Of a DNA stretch of 64,000 bases, positions 34,611 through 43,436 are shown piece by piece; position 1 is the first letter of the stretch; each line of letters starts with the position of its first letter. Location: contig NZ_KB908296.1 of assembly GCF_000382425.1 (NCBI RefSeq), positions 62,001 to 126,000 on the forward strand, written 5' to 3'. The stretch comes from Empedobacter brevis NBRC 14943 = ATCC 43319. Its GTDB lineage: Bacteria; Bacteroidota; Bacteroidia; Flavobacteriales; Weeksellaceae. The notes beneath the pieces were generated by a model, which saw only the letters and a program-made list of their open reading frames with translations, was not told the DNA's origin and did no database searches. Made by a program: the position numbers and the translations under genes.

Positions 34611-34637
34611 AAACCGAGCAAATTGCTCGGTTTTTTT
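34611..34637. terminator. Bidirectional terminator between trmN6 and pckA
   Basis: A ten-base stem AAACCGAGCA/TGCTCGGTTT (34611-34620 with 34624-34633) with loop AAT is preceded by an A run and followed by a T run. It serves both convergent genes. Confidence 0.85.
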
Positions 34638-34658
34638 ATTTTATTTGAAAGTCAATTT

Positions 34659-36230
34659 TTAAATTGTCGGTCCACCGGCTAATAAATCAGCAGTTGCAAA
34701 TTCCTCAAACTTTTTGAAGTTTTCTTTAAATTTAGCAGCTAATATTTGAGCATTTTCTTTATAAGCTTCTTCAGTTGTAAACGATGTAGCAGGATTTAAT
34801 TTTTCTTGTGCAACACCTTCAATAGCAACCGGAACTTCGAATCCGAAATATGGATCTTTTCTGAACTCGACATTATTTAGGTCTCCATTCAGTGCAGCAT
34901 TAATAACGGCACGTGTATCTTTTAAAGACATACGTTGTTTTTGACCATTCCATCCAGTGTTGATCAACCAAACATTAACACCTGTTTTCTCTACTTTATC
35001 ACTTAACATTTCTGCATATTTAGTTGGATGTAATGGCATAAATGGTGCGCCAAAACATGTAGAGAAAGTTGTTTGAGGTTCTGTAACACCAGCTTCTGTA
35101 CCCGCGACCTTAGATGTGTATCCTGAAATAAACAAATAAGCAGCTTGATCCGGATTTAACCTTGCGATTGGAGGGAAAACACCATAAGCATCAAAAGATA
35201 AGAAGAAAATATTTTTAGGATTTTTCCCAACAGATGGAACGGCAATATTTTCGATATAATCAATCGGGTAAGAAACACGCGTATTTTCAGTAATAGAAGT
35301 GTCTGTGAAATCTACTTCGTTTGTTCCTTGAACCAATTTACAGTTTTCTAATAAAGCTCCGTCTTTAATCGCTGCAAAAATTTCAGGTTCACCTTCCGGA
35401 GATAAGTTGATTACTTTTGCATAACAGCCACCTTCAAAATTGAATACAGTATTGTCTTCAGTCCAACCGTGTTCGTCATCACCAATTAAACGTCTGTTTT
35501 TATCAGCGGATAAGGTTGTTTTACCTGTTCCGGATAAACCAAAAAACATGGCTGTATCTCCGTTTTCACCAGAGTTAGCAGAACAGTGCATTGGCAAAGT
35601 TTTTCTAAATACTGGCATAATAAAGTTTAATGCAGAAAAAATTCCTTTTTTCATTTCTCCTGTATAGCCTGTTCCACCATTCAAAACGATTTTGCGTTTG
35701 AAGTTTAGAATCGAGAAATTGTGTTGTCTTGTCCCGTCTTCTTCTGCATTTGCAACAAAAGTTGGCGCATTAATAATCGTCCATTCAGAATCTCCGAAGT
35801 TTTTTAACTCTTCTTCTGTTGGACGGATAAACATATTGTAAATAAACAAATTAGCTGCAGGAGTTTCAGTAATCGCTCTGATTTTTGTTTTGTATGAGTC
35901 ATCTGCACAAGCAAAAGCATCGCGTACATAAACTTCACGGTTACTTAAGTGAGCAACAACTTTGTCATACAGCGCATCAAATTTTTCAGAATCGAAAGGA
36001 ATATTAATATTTCCATCCCACCATACGTTATCTTCTGTAATTTCGTCTTTTACAATAAAACGATCTTTAGGCGATCGTCCTGTAAATTCTCCTGTAAGCA
36101 TATTCACTGCTCCAGAAGAAGTAATTTCTCCTTGTCCTAACTCTACCATCTTCTTGGTAAGTTCTTCAGGAGATAATTGATAGTTGATTTTGGAATTTTT
36201 TATTCCGTAAGATGCCAATTCTATGCTCAT
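34659..36230 (-). CDS. pckA: Phosphoenolpyruvate carboxykinase (ATP)
   Basis: A 523-residue enzyme that converts oxaloacetate and ATP to phosphoenolpyruvate and CO2 in gluconeogenesis. Conserved parts: TGEFTGRSPKDRF, HCSANSGENGDTAMFFGLSG leading into the P-loop GLSGTGKTTLS, the metal site IGDDEHGWTEDN, and WLINTGWNGQKQRM near the C-terminus. Length is standard for the ATP type. A TAACTTTG box lies 49 bases upstream. Single-gene unit, convergent with trmN6. Confidence 0.98.
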   Translation of the reverse strand: MSIELASYGIKNSKINYQLSPEELTKKMVELGQGEITSSGAVNMLTGEFTGRSPKDRFIVKDEITEDNVWWDGNINIPFDSEKFDALYDKVVAHLSNREVYVRDAFACADDSYKTKIRAITETPAANLFIYNMFIRPTEEELKNFGDSEWTIINAPTFVANAEEDGTRQHNFSILNFKRKIVLNGGTGYTGEMKKGIFSALNFIMPVFRKTLPMHCSANSGENGDTAMFFGLSGTGKTTLSADKNRRLIGDDEHGWTEDNTVFNFEGGCYAKVINLSPEGEPEIFAAIKDGALLENCKLVQGTNEVDFTDTSITENTRVSYPIDYIENIAVPSVGKNPKNIFFLSFDAYGVFPPIARLNPDQAAYLFISGYTSKVAGTEAGVTEPQTTFSTCFGAPFMPLHPTKYAEMLSDKVEKTGVNVWLINTGWNGQKQRMSLKDTRAVINAALNGDLNNVEFRKDPYFGFEVPVAIEGVAQEKLNPATSFTTEEAYKENAQILAAKFKENFKKFEEFATADLLAGGPTI

Positions 36231-36279
36231 TTTTGTGATTTTATAGTATCTTTATAAGATTAAAGGTAAAAACTTTGTG

Positions 36280-36287
36280 CAAAGTTA
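36280..36287 (-). promoter_or_regulatory. Candidate -7 box (TAACTTTG) of pckA
   Basis: The minus strand reads TAACTTTG, a full match, 49 bases before the pckA ATG. The 228 bases between pckA and acpP hold this box, the divergent acpP promoter and no gene that I can see. Confidence 0.45.
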
Positions 36288-36396
36288 CAATAAAAAAAAG
36301 CGTGAAAAATTTGACTTATGTCATTCACTTAAACGTTTTCGTAAAAATTTATTCACGTTATATTTGTAAGTTCTTATGCGTGCATATAAAAAAAAG

Positions 36397-36426
36397 CTTG
36401 TATTTAATATAAGTTTTATATTTTTG
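36397..36426 (+). promoter_or_regulatory. Promoter of the acpP-fabF-rnc operon
   Basis: CTTG (36397-36400) is followed after 18 bases by TATTTTTG (36419-36426), 32 bases before the acpP ATG. It matches the Bacteroidota consensus with one change in the -33 element and one base shorter spacing. Confidence 0.55.
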
Positions 36427-36458
36427 CACTAGTTTACAACAATTAAAATTAGAAAATT

Positions 36459-36695
36459 ATGTCTGACATTACATCAAGAGTGAAAGCAATTATCGTAGAT
36501 AAATTAGGAGTTGACGAAAGCGAAGTTACTCTAGAAGCAAGTTTCACTAACGATTTAGGAGCTGATTCATTAGACACTGTAGAATTAATCATGGAGTTCG
36601 AAAAAGAATTTGACATCCAAATTCCAGACGATCAAGCAGAAAAAATTTCTACAGTAGGTCAAGCTGTTAAATACATCGAAGACTTAAACAAGTAA
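36459..36695 (+). CDS. acpP: Acyl carrier protein
   Basis: A 78-residue acidic carrier protein of fatty acid synthesis. The phosphopantetheine attachment site is Ser37 in [14 protein letters not shown]. Length and the C-terminus ([13 protein letters not shown]) are typical. First gene of the acpP-fabF-rnc operon, with 15 bases to fabF; this order is conserved across Bacteroidota. Confidence 0.98.
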   Translation: MSDITSRVKAIIVDKLGVDESEVTLEASFTNDLGADSLDTVELIMEFEKEFDIQIPDDQAEKISTVGQAVKYIEDLNK

Positions 36696-36710
36696 TAGTT
36701 CCTAATTTTT

Positions 36711-37964
36711 ATGGAATTAAAAAGAGTAGTAGTAACAGGTTTAGGCGCGCTGACACCAATCGGAAATACATACCAAGAGTATTGGGATGGATTAGTGAAT
36801 GGTGTAAGTGGCGCTGCGCCTATTACGCTTTTTGACGCAACTCTTTTTAAGACACAATTTGCTTGTGAGGTCAAAAACTTCAATATTGAAGACCATTTTG
36901 ACCGAAAAGAAGCGCGCAAGATTGATCGTTGTGCCCAATTGGGAATTGTGGCTGCAAGAGAAGCTATCAAACATAGTGGTATTTTAGATGCTGCTAATGC
37001 AAACAAAGAGCGTATAGGTGTTATATGGGGATCTGGTATTGGTGGAATTAAAACTTTTGAAGAAGAAGTTTCTAATTATGCTACAGGAAATGGAACACCT
37101 CGTTTCAATCCTTTCTTTATCCCTAAGATGATTGCAGATATCACACCTGGTCATATTTCAATGGAATTTGGTCTTATGGGACCTAATTATACAACTGTTT
37201 CGGCTTGTGCCTCTTCAACAAATGCAATTATTGATGCTTACATGTTATTAAGACTTGGAAAAGCTGAAGCAATAGTTACAGGAGGTTCGGAAGCTGCAAT
37301 TACAGCATCTAGTATTGGAGGATTCAATGCTTTGCATGCGTTATCAACTAGAAATGACGATCCGCAAACAGCTTCTAGACCATTTGACAAAGACCGAGAT
37401 GGTTTTGTAATGGGAGAAGGTGCAGGATGTATTGTTTTAGAAGAGTATGAGCATGCAATTGCACGTGGGGCTACAATTTATGCTGAATTAGTAGGAACAG
37501 GAATGACAGCAGATGCTCATCATATTACAGCACCACATCCGGAAGGAATTGGGGCATTGAATGTGATGAAAGAAGCTTTATTAGATGCAAATATCAACGT
37601 AGAAGATATCGATCATATTAATATGCACGGAACTTCTACTCCATTAGGGGATATAGCTGAATCTAAAGCTATTCAAAAATTATTTGGAGAACACGCATAC
37701 AATATTCAGATCAATTCGACTAAATCAATGACAGGTCACTTATTGGGTGGTGCTGGAATTATCGAAGCGATTTCGACTATTGGAGCAATCAATAACAGTG
37801 TTGTTCCACCAACGATTAATCATTTTACGGATGATGAAAATCTTGATCCAAAAATTGATTATACATTTAACAAAGCCAAAGAGAAAAATGTAGAATACGC
37901 ATTGAGTAACACGTTTGGTTTTGGTGGTCACAATGCTTGTGTGATATTTAAGAAGTATAAGTAA
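36711..37964 (+). CDS. fabF: Beta-ketoacyl-ACP synthase II
   Basis: A 417-residue condensing enzyme that extends acyl-ACP with malonyl-ACP. It starts RRVVVTGLGALTPIG-like (KRVVVTGLGALTPIGNT). The catalytic Cys lies in VSACASSTNAI; the two His residues lie in NMHGTSTPLGD and KSMTGHLLGGAGI. The C-terminal NTFGFGGHNACVIF is conserved. It overlaps rnc by one base (TAATG), giving coupled translation. Confidence 0.98.
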   Translation: MELKRVVVTGLGALTPIGNTYQEYWDGLVNGVSGAAPITLFDATLFKTQFACEVKNFNIEDHFDRKEARKIDRCAQLGIVAAREAIKHSGILDAANANKERIGVIWGSGIGGIKTFEEEVSNYATGNGTPRFNPFFIPKMIADITPGHISMEFGLMGPNYTTVSACASSTNAIIDAYMLLRLGKAEAIVTGGSEAAITASSIGGFNALHALSTRNDDPQTASRPFDKDRDGFVMGEGAGCIVLEEYEHAIARGATIYAELVGTGMTADAHHITAPHPEGIGALNVMKEALLDANINVEDIDHINMHGTSTPLGDIAESKAIQKLFGEHAYNIQINSTKSMTGHLLGGAGIIEAISTIGAINNSVVPPTINHFTDDENLDPKIDYTFNKAKEKNVEYALSNTFGFGGHNACVIFKKYK

Positions 37965-38716
37965 TGTCTTTCTTAAAAAAATTATTTTCTTTTAAAAATC
38001 ATCGTGGTGATTCAAATTCATCTGATCCTTTTTTGAGATTTTTGAAGTCGGTTTTGGGTTATACTCCTCAGAATGTTGAGGTTTTTAAAGAAGCATTTAC
38101 GCACAGATCGGCTCAGAAAAAAGATGAAAACGGAAACAGTATAAATTTTGAAAGATTAGAGTTTTTAGGAGATGCATTACTTGGTGCTTCTGCAGCAATG
38201 CACTTATACTATAAAGCACCAGGTCAGCAAGAAGGCTATTTAACAAAAATGCGCTCAAAAATAGTTTCTCGTAAACAATTGAATGCTGTTTCGAAACAGC
38301 TTGGTCTATTGGATTATTTAGATCCAATGAATAACCACAATAACTTAGGAGAAGATGTGAATGGAGACATGTTAGAAGCTTTGGTTGGGGCGATTTACGT
38401 AGATGGAGGAATAGATGCAGTGCAGAAGTTTATTCAAGTCAAAATTATTGACCCTTATGCGGATTTAGACCGTTTGGAACATACCATTACAAGTCATAAA
38501 TCATTGATTTTGGAATGGAGTCAGAAAACGAGAAATACGATAAGATTCAATACGTTTGAGGAGCAAAATGCTGAAGATCTTCAGGTTTTTGTGTCTGTCA
38601 TTCGTCTCAATGATAAAGTCATCTCAAAAGGGAGGGGAACTTCAAAAAAGAAAGCGGAAGAAAGCGCAGCAAAACGTGCTTATTATTCGCTACAAAAGAA
38701 AATAGAAAAAGTATAG
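37964..38716 (+). CDS. rnc: Ribonuclease III
   Basis: A 250-residue double-stranded-RNA endonuclease for rRNA and mRNA processing. The catalytic domain has the signature NFERLEFLGDALLGA and the later acidic site GDMLEALVGAIYVDGG. The C-terminal double-stranded RNA-binding domain runs from about residue 170 (KSLILEWSQKTRNTIRF to KKKAEESAAKRAYYSL). There is a short N-terminal extension relative to the E. coli enzyme. It starts within the fabF stop codon. Confidence 0.97.
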   Translation: MSFLKKLFSFKNHRGDSNSSDPFLRFLKSVLGYTPQNVEVFKEAFTHRSAQKKDENGNSINFERLEFLGDALLGASAAMHLYYKAPGQQEGYLTKMRSKIVSRKQLNAVSKQLGLLDYLDPMNNHNNLGEDVNGDMLEALVGAIYVDGGIDAVQKFIQVKIIDPYADLDRLEHTITSHKSLILEWSQKTRNTIRFNTFEEQNAEDLQVFVSVIRLNDKVISKGRGTSKKKAEESAAKRAYYSLQKKIEKV

Positions 38717-38720
38717 TAGA

Positions 38721-39179
38721 ATGGCAGAATTACTCTTATATGATGATTGGATAGATTTTCATCTGATAGGCGTAAATTCTAGTTTTAATACTTCAACACA
38801 ATTTATTTTCCATCTTAATTCTACTTTTGATACGCGATTTCAGCGTATCAATGATTTGGATATCTGGTTAGATGATCATACCTACTATTTCGAGACTTAT
38901 GAATGGTTGGATGAAGCAAATAAAATAGATTATCATATCATTAAAAATACACCAAATCAATCTGATTCTCAAAAAAATGAAGTAGATTTATCAAATCTTT
39001 TCAAAGAGAGTATTATACTTGTGCCTAATTATAAGGACTGTAACTATATTGTGAAAGTATCAGGATGGGAAGATGGTATTCAGAATCTTCCACTTCCATT
39101 TGTAGAAAAAGATTTTATAAAAAAGATAAAAAAAATAGAGATTGATCTTATTGGTGTTGCTGATAGATTGGTTTTCTAA
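38721..39179 (+). CDS. IPExxxVDY family protein
   Basis: A 152-residue cytoplasmic protein without signal or membrane segment. Its place between rnc and pyk and its sequence (YDDWIDFHLIGVNSS at the start, DEANKIDYHIIKN in the middle) identify the IPExxxVDY family of Bacteroidota, named for a motif that is only loosely kept here. The function is unknown. It follows rnc after four bases and pyk follows after 33. Confidence 0.83.
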   Translation: MAELLLYDDWIDFHLIGVNSSFNTSTQFIFHLNSTFDTRFQRINDLDIWLDDHTYYFETYEWLDEANKIDYHIIKNTPNQSDSQKNEVDLSNLFKESIILVPNYKDCNYIVKVSGWEDGIQNLPLPFVEKDFIKKIKKIEIDLIGVADRLVF

Positions 39180-39212
39180 CAAAATATTGTGCATAAAAAA
39201 AGGGAAAAAATT

Positions 39213-40655
39213 ATGATTTACGATAGACAATTTCTTAAAAAGACAAAAATTGTCGCGACTTTGGGTCCGGCAACAGAAAGTCCAGAGATTTTATTAGAAA
39301 TGATGAGAAAAGGAACAGATGTGTTCCGTATCAATTTTTCACACGCAGATTATGCAGATGTGAAACGTAAAATTGAGACTATTCATCAACTAAATAACGA
39401 TCATGGATACAATACAGCAATTTTAGCGGATTTGCAAGGGCCTAAATTGCGTATTGGAAAAATGGAGCACGAAGATTTCGTGATCAATCCGGGAGATATT
39501 TTAACATTTACGAACGAGGATGTTGTAGGAACCAAAGAAAAAGTTTTTATGACGTACAAAAGATTTGCTCAAGATGTGAAAGTTGGAGAGAATATCTTGA
39601 TTGATGACGGAAAATTAATTTTCAAAGTAATTGAAACAAATGGAACAGATACTGTAAAGGCAGAAACTATTCAAGGTGGTCCATTACGTTCAAAAAAAGG
39701 AGTTAACTTACCAAATACAAATATATCATTACCGGCTTTAACGGAAAAAGACAAAGAAGATGCAAAATTTGCGATTGAAAACCGTGTCGATTGGTTTGCA
39801 TTATCGTTTGTTCGTTCAGGGCAAGATGTAAAAGACTTATCAGATTTTATCAAAGAAAATGGAACATTAAAAATTCCAATCATTTCTAAAATCGAAAAAC
39901 CGGAAGCATTAGAAAATATTGATGATATCTTAGAATTTTCAGATGGTTTAATGGTTGCTCGCGGCGATTTAGGAGTTGAAGTTCCGTTTGAAATCGTACC
40001 AAAAGCCCAAAAACAATTAATTGATAAAGCAAAATTAGCGCGTAAACCAGTGATTGTTGCAACACAAATGATGGAAACAATGATTTCGAGTTTAACACCA
40101 ACGCGTGCAGAAGTTTCAGATGTTGCAAATGCAGTTTTTGATGGAGCTGATGCAGTGATGCTGTCTGGAGAAACGTCTGTTGGTCAATATCCTGTGCAAG
40201 TGATAGAGAAAATGACGAAGATTCTTCAAACTGTTGAGGACGACGAACATGTTCATGTGCCTGAGCATAAACCGAAAATTAAGAATGAACGCTTTGTAAC
40301 TGACATGGTTTGTTATAATGCAGCTAAAATGGCTGAGGATACAGGAGCAAAAGCAATCGCAACCTTAACATATTCTGGTTATACGGCTTTCCAGATTTCA
40401 TCACATCGTCCAAATTCATTTATTTTGGTGTTTAATCCAAGTAAACGAATCAATCGTATGTTGAACTTGTTGTGGGGTGTAAAAGCTATTAATTATGACC
40501 CGAGAGATACCTCTACCGATCAAACGGTAACAGAAGTGAACATCTTAGCTAAGAATGCAGGTTATGTTGATTATGGTGATTATATTATCAACTTAAATGC
40601 AATGCCGGCATTTGAAAAAGGAATTACAAATACATTGCGTATTTCGATGATTTAA
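39213..40655 (+). CDS. pyk: Pyruvate kinase
   Basis: A 480-residue glycolytic enzyme that makes ATP and pyruvate from phosphoenolpyruvate. Conserved segments: KKTKIVATLGPATESPE, DVFRINFSHADY, ILADLQGPKLRIG, the catalytic Lys loop IPIISKIEKPEALEN, MVARGDLGVEVPFE and QMMETMI. The frame extends to a GTG at 39189, but ATG at 39213 gives the family N-terminus and is chosen. Last gene of the core operon before locus 2; a terminator follows. Confidence 0.97.
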   Translation: MIYDRQFLKKTKIVATLGPATESPEILLEMMRKGTDVFRINFSHADYADVKRKIETIHQLNNDHGYNTAILADLQGPKLRIGKMEHEDFVINPGDILTFTNEDVVGTKEKVFMTYKRFAQDVKVGENILIDDGKLIFKVIETNGTDTVKAETIQGGPLRSKKGVNLPNTNISLPALTEKDKEDAKFAIENRVDWFALSFVRSGQDVKDLSDFIKENGTLKIPIISKIEKPEALENIDDILEFSDGLMVARGDLGVEVPFEIVPKAQKQLIDKAKLARKPVIVATQMMETMISSLTPTRAEVSDVANAVFDGADAVMLSGETSVGQYPVQVIEKMTKILQTVEDDEHVHVPEHKPKIKNERFVTDMVCYNAAKMAEDTGAKAIATLTYSGYTAFQISSHRPNSFILVFNPSKRINRMLNLLWGVKAINYDPRDTSTDQTVTEVNILAKNAGYVDYGDYIINLNAMPAFEKGITNTLRISMI

Positions 40656-40679
40656 AAAATTAGATATATAGAATAAAGA

Positions 40680-40710
40680 AAGCGTTCAATTTTGAACGCT
40701 TTTTATTTTT
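40680..40710 (+). terminator. Rho-independent terminator after pyk
   Basis: A ten-base stem AAGCGTTCAA/TTGAACGCTT (40680-40689 with 40692-40701) is followed by a T-rich tail. It separates the core operon from glycan locus 2. Confidence 0.8.
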
Positions 40711-40784
40711 ATAATTTGACCTTTTTGAGGTTTAAATAATTGTTGACAGGTTTTTGTAATTTTTATTAAAGAAATAGTGTATTT

Positions 40785-40901
40785 TTCTAATTCAGAAAGA
40801 ATAATTAATAGAGATTTATTGATTCAAATAAACAAAATAAATTATTCTAATTCAGGTTTAAACTGAAATTGATTTCATATCTTTGTTAGTTCGAATTAGA
40901 A
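40785..40901. repeat. Three copies of TTCTAATTC upstream of manC, candidate operator
   Basis: TTCTAATTCAG occurs at 40785-40795 and at 40845-40855, exactly 60 bases apart. An inverted copy (TTCTAATTCG on the minus strand) lies at 40892-40901. The second copy runs into a 17-base near-palindrome (40851-40867, TTCAG/CTGAA ends, one mismatch) just upstream of the -7 box at 40878. The arrangement brackets the promoter of the first gene of locus 2. Regulator unknown. Confidence 0.5.
40878..40885 (+). promoter_or_regulatory. Candidate -7 box (TATCTTTG) of manC
   Basis: TATCTTTG is a full match to TAnnTTTG, 22 bases before the manC ATG; the -33 element is only TTTA with 17-base spacing. A weak -33 would suit an activated promoter. 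Confidence 0.45.
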
Positions 40902-40907
40902 GAATCT

Positions 40908-41900
40908 ATGTGTATTTATAATGTGATATTGTCTGGAGGTGTAGGGAGTAGACTTTGGCCACTTTCAAGAAAAAGTCATCCGAAACAATATTTACCGTTG
41001 TTTAATGAGCAGTCATTGTTTGAATTAACGATTCAACGCAATCGTTCCATAGCAGATAAATTAATTGTTATCGGAAATAAAGATAATGATCATTTAAGTC
41101 AAGAAGTTTTAAATAATCTTGATGTAGAATATACCAAAATTGTAGAAGCAGTTCCCCGGAATACAGCTGCTGCAATTGCATTTGCTGCATTAGCAGTTGA
41201 TGATGATGATATCTTAATTGTTACACCTTCAGATCATCTGATAGAAGATTTAAAGGCTTATGAAAATGCCATGAAAAAAGCGATTGATTTAGCTCAAAAA
41301 GATTACATTGTGACATTTGGTGTACATCCAACCCGCCCGGAGACAGGATACGGATATATTGAGCATAAAGGAGATAATGTACTTTCTTTTCGGGAAAAAC
41401 CAAACCATATTACAGCACAAGATTTTATAGAGCAAGGTAACTTTTTATGGAACAGTGGAATGTTTTGTTTTAAGGCAAAAGTTTTACTGAAGGAGCTGAA
41501 GAAATTTGAAAAAGAGATTTACGAGAATTCAAAAATAGCTTGGAAAGAAAATACAAATGGAGAGTTGAACGAAGAGCTTTCAATGAATATTCCCTCTAAC
41601 AGTATAGATTATGCTGTGATGGAGCGAAGCAAGAAAATAAAAGTAGTTCCGGCTAAATTTATTTGGAATGATTTGGGTTCTTTTGAGTCTTTGTATGATT
41701 ATTTTGTGTTAAATGGTCATTACGTGGATAGAAATGGAAATATGGTGATAGGAACAGGTGTATACACTTCTTTTGTGGGGTTACAAAATACCATTTTTGT
41801 ACACACACCAACAGCAAATTTAATTCTGCAAAAAGAATATTCTCAGGAAGTTAAAAATGTGTACACGCATTTAGAAAAAAGAAATTCAGAATTAATATAA
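40908..41900 (+). CDS. manC: Mannose-1-phosphate guanylyltransferase
   Basis: A 330-residue nucleotidyltransferase making GDP-mannose for glycan synthesis. It has the N-terminal signature VILSGGVGSRLWPLSRKSHP with KQYLPLF, then PRNTAAAIAFAALA, LIVTPSDHLI, GYGYIEHKG, FREKP and NSGMFCFKAKVLL. The C-terminal isomerase domain of bifunctional ManC/AlgA proteins is absent, as usual for the short type. First gene of locus 2, with its own promoter and followed by a terminator, so it may be transcribed separately from the rest. Confidence 0.94.
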   Translation: MCIYNVILSGGVGSRLWPLSRKSHPKQYLPLFNEQSLFELTIQRNRSIADKLIVIGNKDNDHLSQEVLNNLDVEYTKIVEAVPRNTAAAIAFAALAVDDDDILIVTPSDHLIEDLKAYENAMKKAIDLAQKDYIVTFGVHPTRPETGYGYIEHKGDNVLSFREKPNHITAQDFIEQGNFLWNSGMFCFKAKVLLKELKKFEKEIYENSKIAWKENTNGELNEELSMNIPSNSIDYAVMERSKKIKVVPAKFIWNDLGSFESLYDYFVLNGHYVDRNGNMVIGTGVYTSFVGLQNTIFVHTPTANLILQKEYSQEVKNVYTHLEKRNSELI

Positions 41901-41903
41901 TAT

Positions 41904-41931
41904 AAAAAGCGCTGTTAGTTAGCGCTTTTTT
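41904..41931 (+). terminator. Rho-independent terminator after manC
   Basis: A ten-base stem AAAAAGCGCT/AGCGCTTTTT (41904-41913 with 41921-41930) has a seven-base loop and a T tail. Confidence 0.78.
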
Positions 41932-41969
41932 AATGTCCAATTCCTTAAAATTTATCCAATTTTATTCCT

Positions 41970-41977
41970 TAAATTTG
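41970..41977 (+). promoter_or_regulatory. Candidate -7 box (TAAATTTG) of the main locus 2 operon
   Basis: TAAATTTG is a full match, 23 bases before the ATG at 42001. It lies in the second of two near-identical copies of ATTCCTTAAA(A)TTT (41940-41953 and 41964-41976). Confidence 0.42.
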
Positions 41978-42000
41978 TGGTTCCAACAATATTAGTATAA

Positions 42001-42420
42001 ATGACGACTGGAATTACTTTCGGAATATTTGATTTACTTCATGCAGGCCACGTAATGATGCTTGAAGAATCCAAAAGACAATGCGATTATTTGATTGTAG
42101 GACTTAATACCGACCCTACATCTGTTGATCCTTCTAAAAACAGCCCCACCCAATCAATTGTAGAACGATACATTCAATTAGAAGGCTGTCGTTATGTTGA
42201 TGAAATTATTCCTTACGAGACAGAGCAAGATTTGTTTGATATGTTAAGTGCTTTGCCAATAAATGTTAGAATTATTGGAGAAGAATATAGACATATAGAT
42301 TTCACAGGGAAACAATATTGTTTGGATAACAATATCCAAATTTACTACAACAAACGTACTCATCGCTTTTCTAGTTCAGGATTGAGAAAGGTTGTGGCAA
42401 CTTCTGAAAAGGAGAAATAA
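42001..42420 (+). CDS. TagD-like glycerol-3-phosphate cytidylyltransferase family protein
   Basis: A 139-residue nucleotidyltransferase of the cytidylyltransferase family. The HxGH motif is seen in FGIFDLLHAGHVMMLEESK and the second motif in NKRTHRFSSSGLRK, in the place of the RTxGISTT signature. TagD makes CDP-glycerol; other members activate different alcohols, so the substrate is not certain. It is cytoplasmic and may supply a CDP-linked group to decorate the glycan. Its stop overlaps the next start by one base. Confidence 0.85.
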   Translation: MTTGITFGIFDLLHAGHVMMLEESKRQCDYLIVGLNTDPTSVDPSKNSPTQSIVERYIQLEGCRYVDEIIPYETEQDLFDMLSALPINVRIIGEEYRHIDFTGKQYCLDNNIQIYYNKRTHRFSSSGLRKVVATSEKEK

Positions 42421-43436
42421 TGAAGACAATACTCATAACCGGTGTAGCAGGTTTCATAGGTTATCATTTAGCAGAAAAATTAGTCAAGAAAGATATTCAG
42501 GTTGTTGGAATTGATAATATCAACGATTATTATGATGTTCAGTTAAAATATGATCGATTAAAAGAACTAGGAATTGAACAACAATTGGCTACTAATTTTA
42601 ATCAGGAAGTAATCTCTTCAATACATGAAGAAAAACTGGTTTTTTATCGAATGAATTTGGAAGCTCGCCAAGCTTTATCAAATTTATTCAAACAATATTC
42701 CTTTGATGTTGTGATTAACTTGGCTGCTCAAGCAGGAGTAAGGTATAGTATTGAAAATCCTGATGCTTACGGTCAAAGTAATTTAATTGGTTTTCTGAAT
42801 GTTCTAGAATGTTGCCGTCATCATCAGGTCAAAAAGTTACTGTATGCAAGTAGTTCAAGTATATATGGTAATTCTTCTGATGTTCCGTTTTCTACAATGC
42901 AGAATGTTGATAACCCGATCAGTTTATATGCAGCAACGAAGAAAGCAAATGAATTAATGGCACATGCTTATAGTCATTTATATCATTTTCAAACCATAGG
43001 ATTACGTTTTTTTACAGTTTATGGACCATGGGGGCGTCCAGATATGGCCATGTTTTTATTTGTTGATGCAATTTTAAATCATCAACCACTGAAAGTATTC
43101 AATCATGGTGATTTGTCACGTGATTTCACTTATATTGATGATGTCATTCAAGGAATTGATGCAATTTTAGAAGATAATACAATCATAGAAAGATATCAAC
43201 TTTATAATATTGGTAATAGTAAACCTGTGCAATTGATGGATTTCATTAAAGAAATAGAAAATTCAACAGGAAAAAAAGCAATTTTAGAAATGTATCCTAT
43301 GCAAGCTGGAGATGTCAATCAAACGTGGGCAGATGTTCAAGATTTAAAAGATAAATTTGGTTACAATCCAAAATTTCCAGTCAATAAAGGAGTTTCTAAT
43401 TTTGTGGATTGGTATAAGAAATATTACAAGAAATAA
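42420..43436 (+). CDS. NAD-dependent epimerase (UDP-glucuronate 4-epimerase-like)
   Basis: A 338-residue extended short-chain dehydrogenase. The NAD-binding motif is GVAGFIGYHLAEKL, followed by the CapI/GlcA-4-epimerase pattern GIDNINDYYDVQLKYDRL. The catalytic region has ASSSSIYG and YAATKKANELMAHAYSHLY (YxxxK), then RFFTVYGPWGRPDMA, typical of UDP-GlcA 4-epimerases. It would interconvert UDP-glucuronate and UDP-galacturonate; the exact sugar is inferred. Coupled to both neighbours by one-base overlaps. Confidence 0.88.
   Translation: MKTILITGVAGFIGYHLAEKLVKKDIQVVGIDNINDYYDVQLKYDRLKELGIEQQLATNFNQEVISSIHEEKLVFYRMNLEARQALSNLFKQYSFDVVINLAAQAGVRYSIENPDAYGQSNLIGFLNVLECCRHHQVKKLLYASSSSIYGNSSDVPFSTMQNVDNPISLYAATKKANELMAHAYSHLYHFQTIGLRFFTVYGPWGRPDMAMFLFVDAILNHQPLKVFNHGDLSRDFTYIDDVIQGIDAILEDNTIIERYQLYNIGNSKPVQLMDFIKEIENSTGKKAILEMYPMQAGDVNQTWADVQDLKDKFGYNPKFPVNKGVSNFVDWYKKYYKK

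Noticed and set aside
34582-34658. Antisense or small RNA between trmN6 and pckA
   Set aside because: The sequence is explained by a bidirectional terminator between convergent genes.
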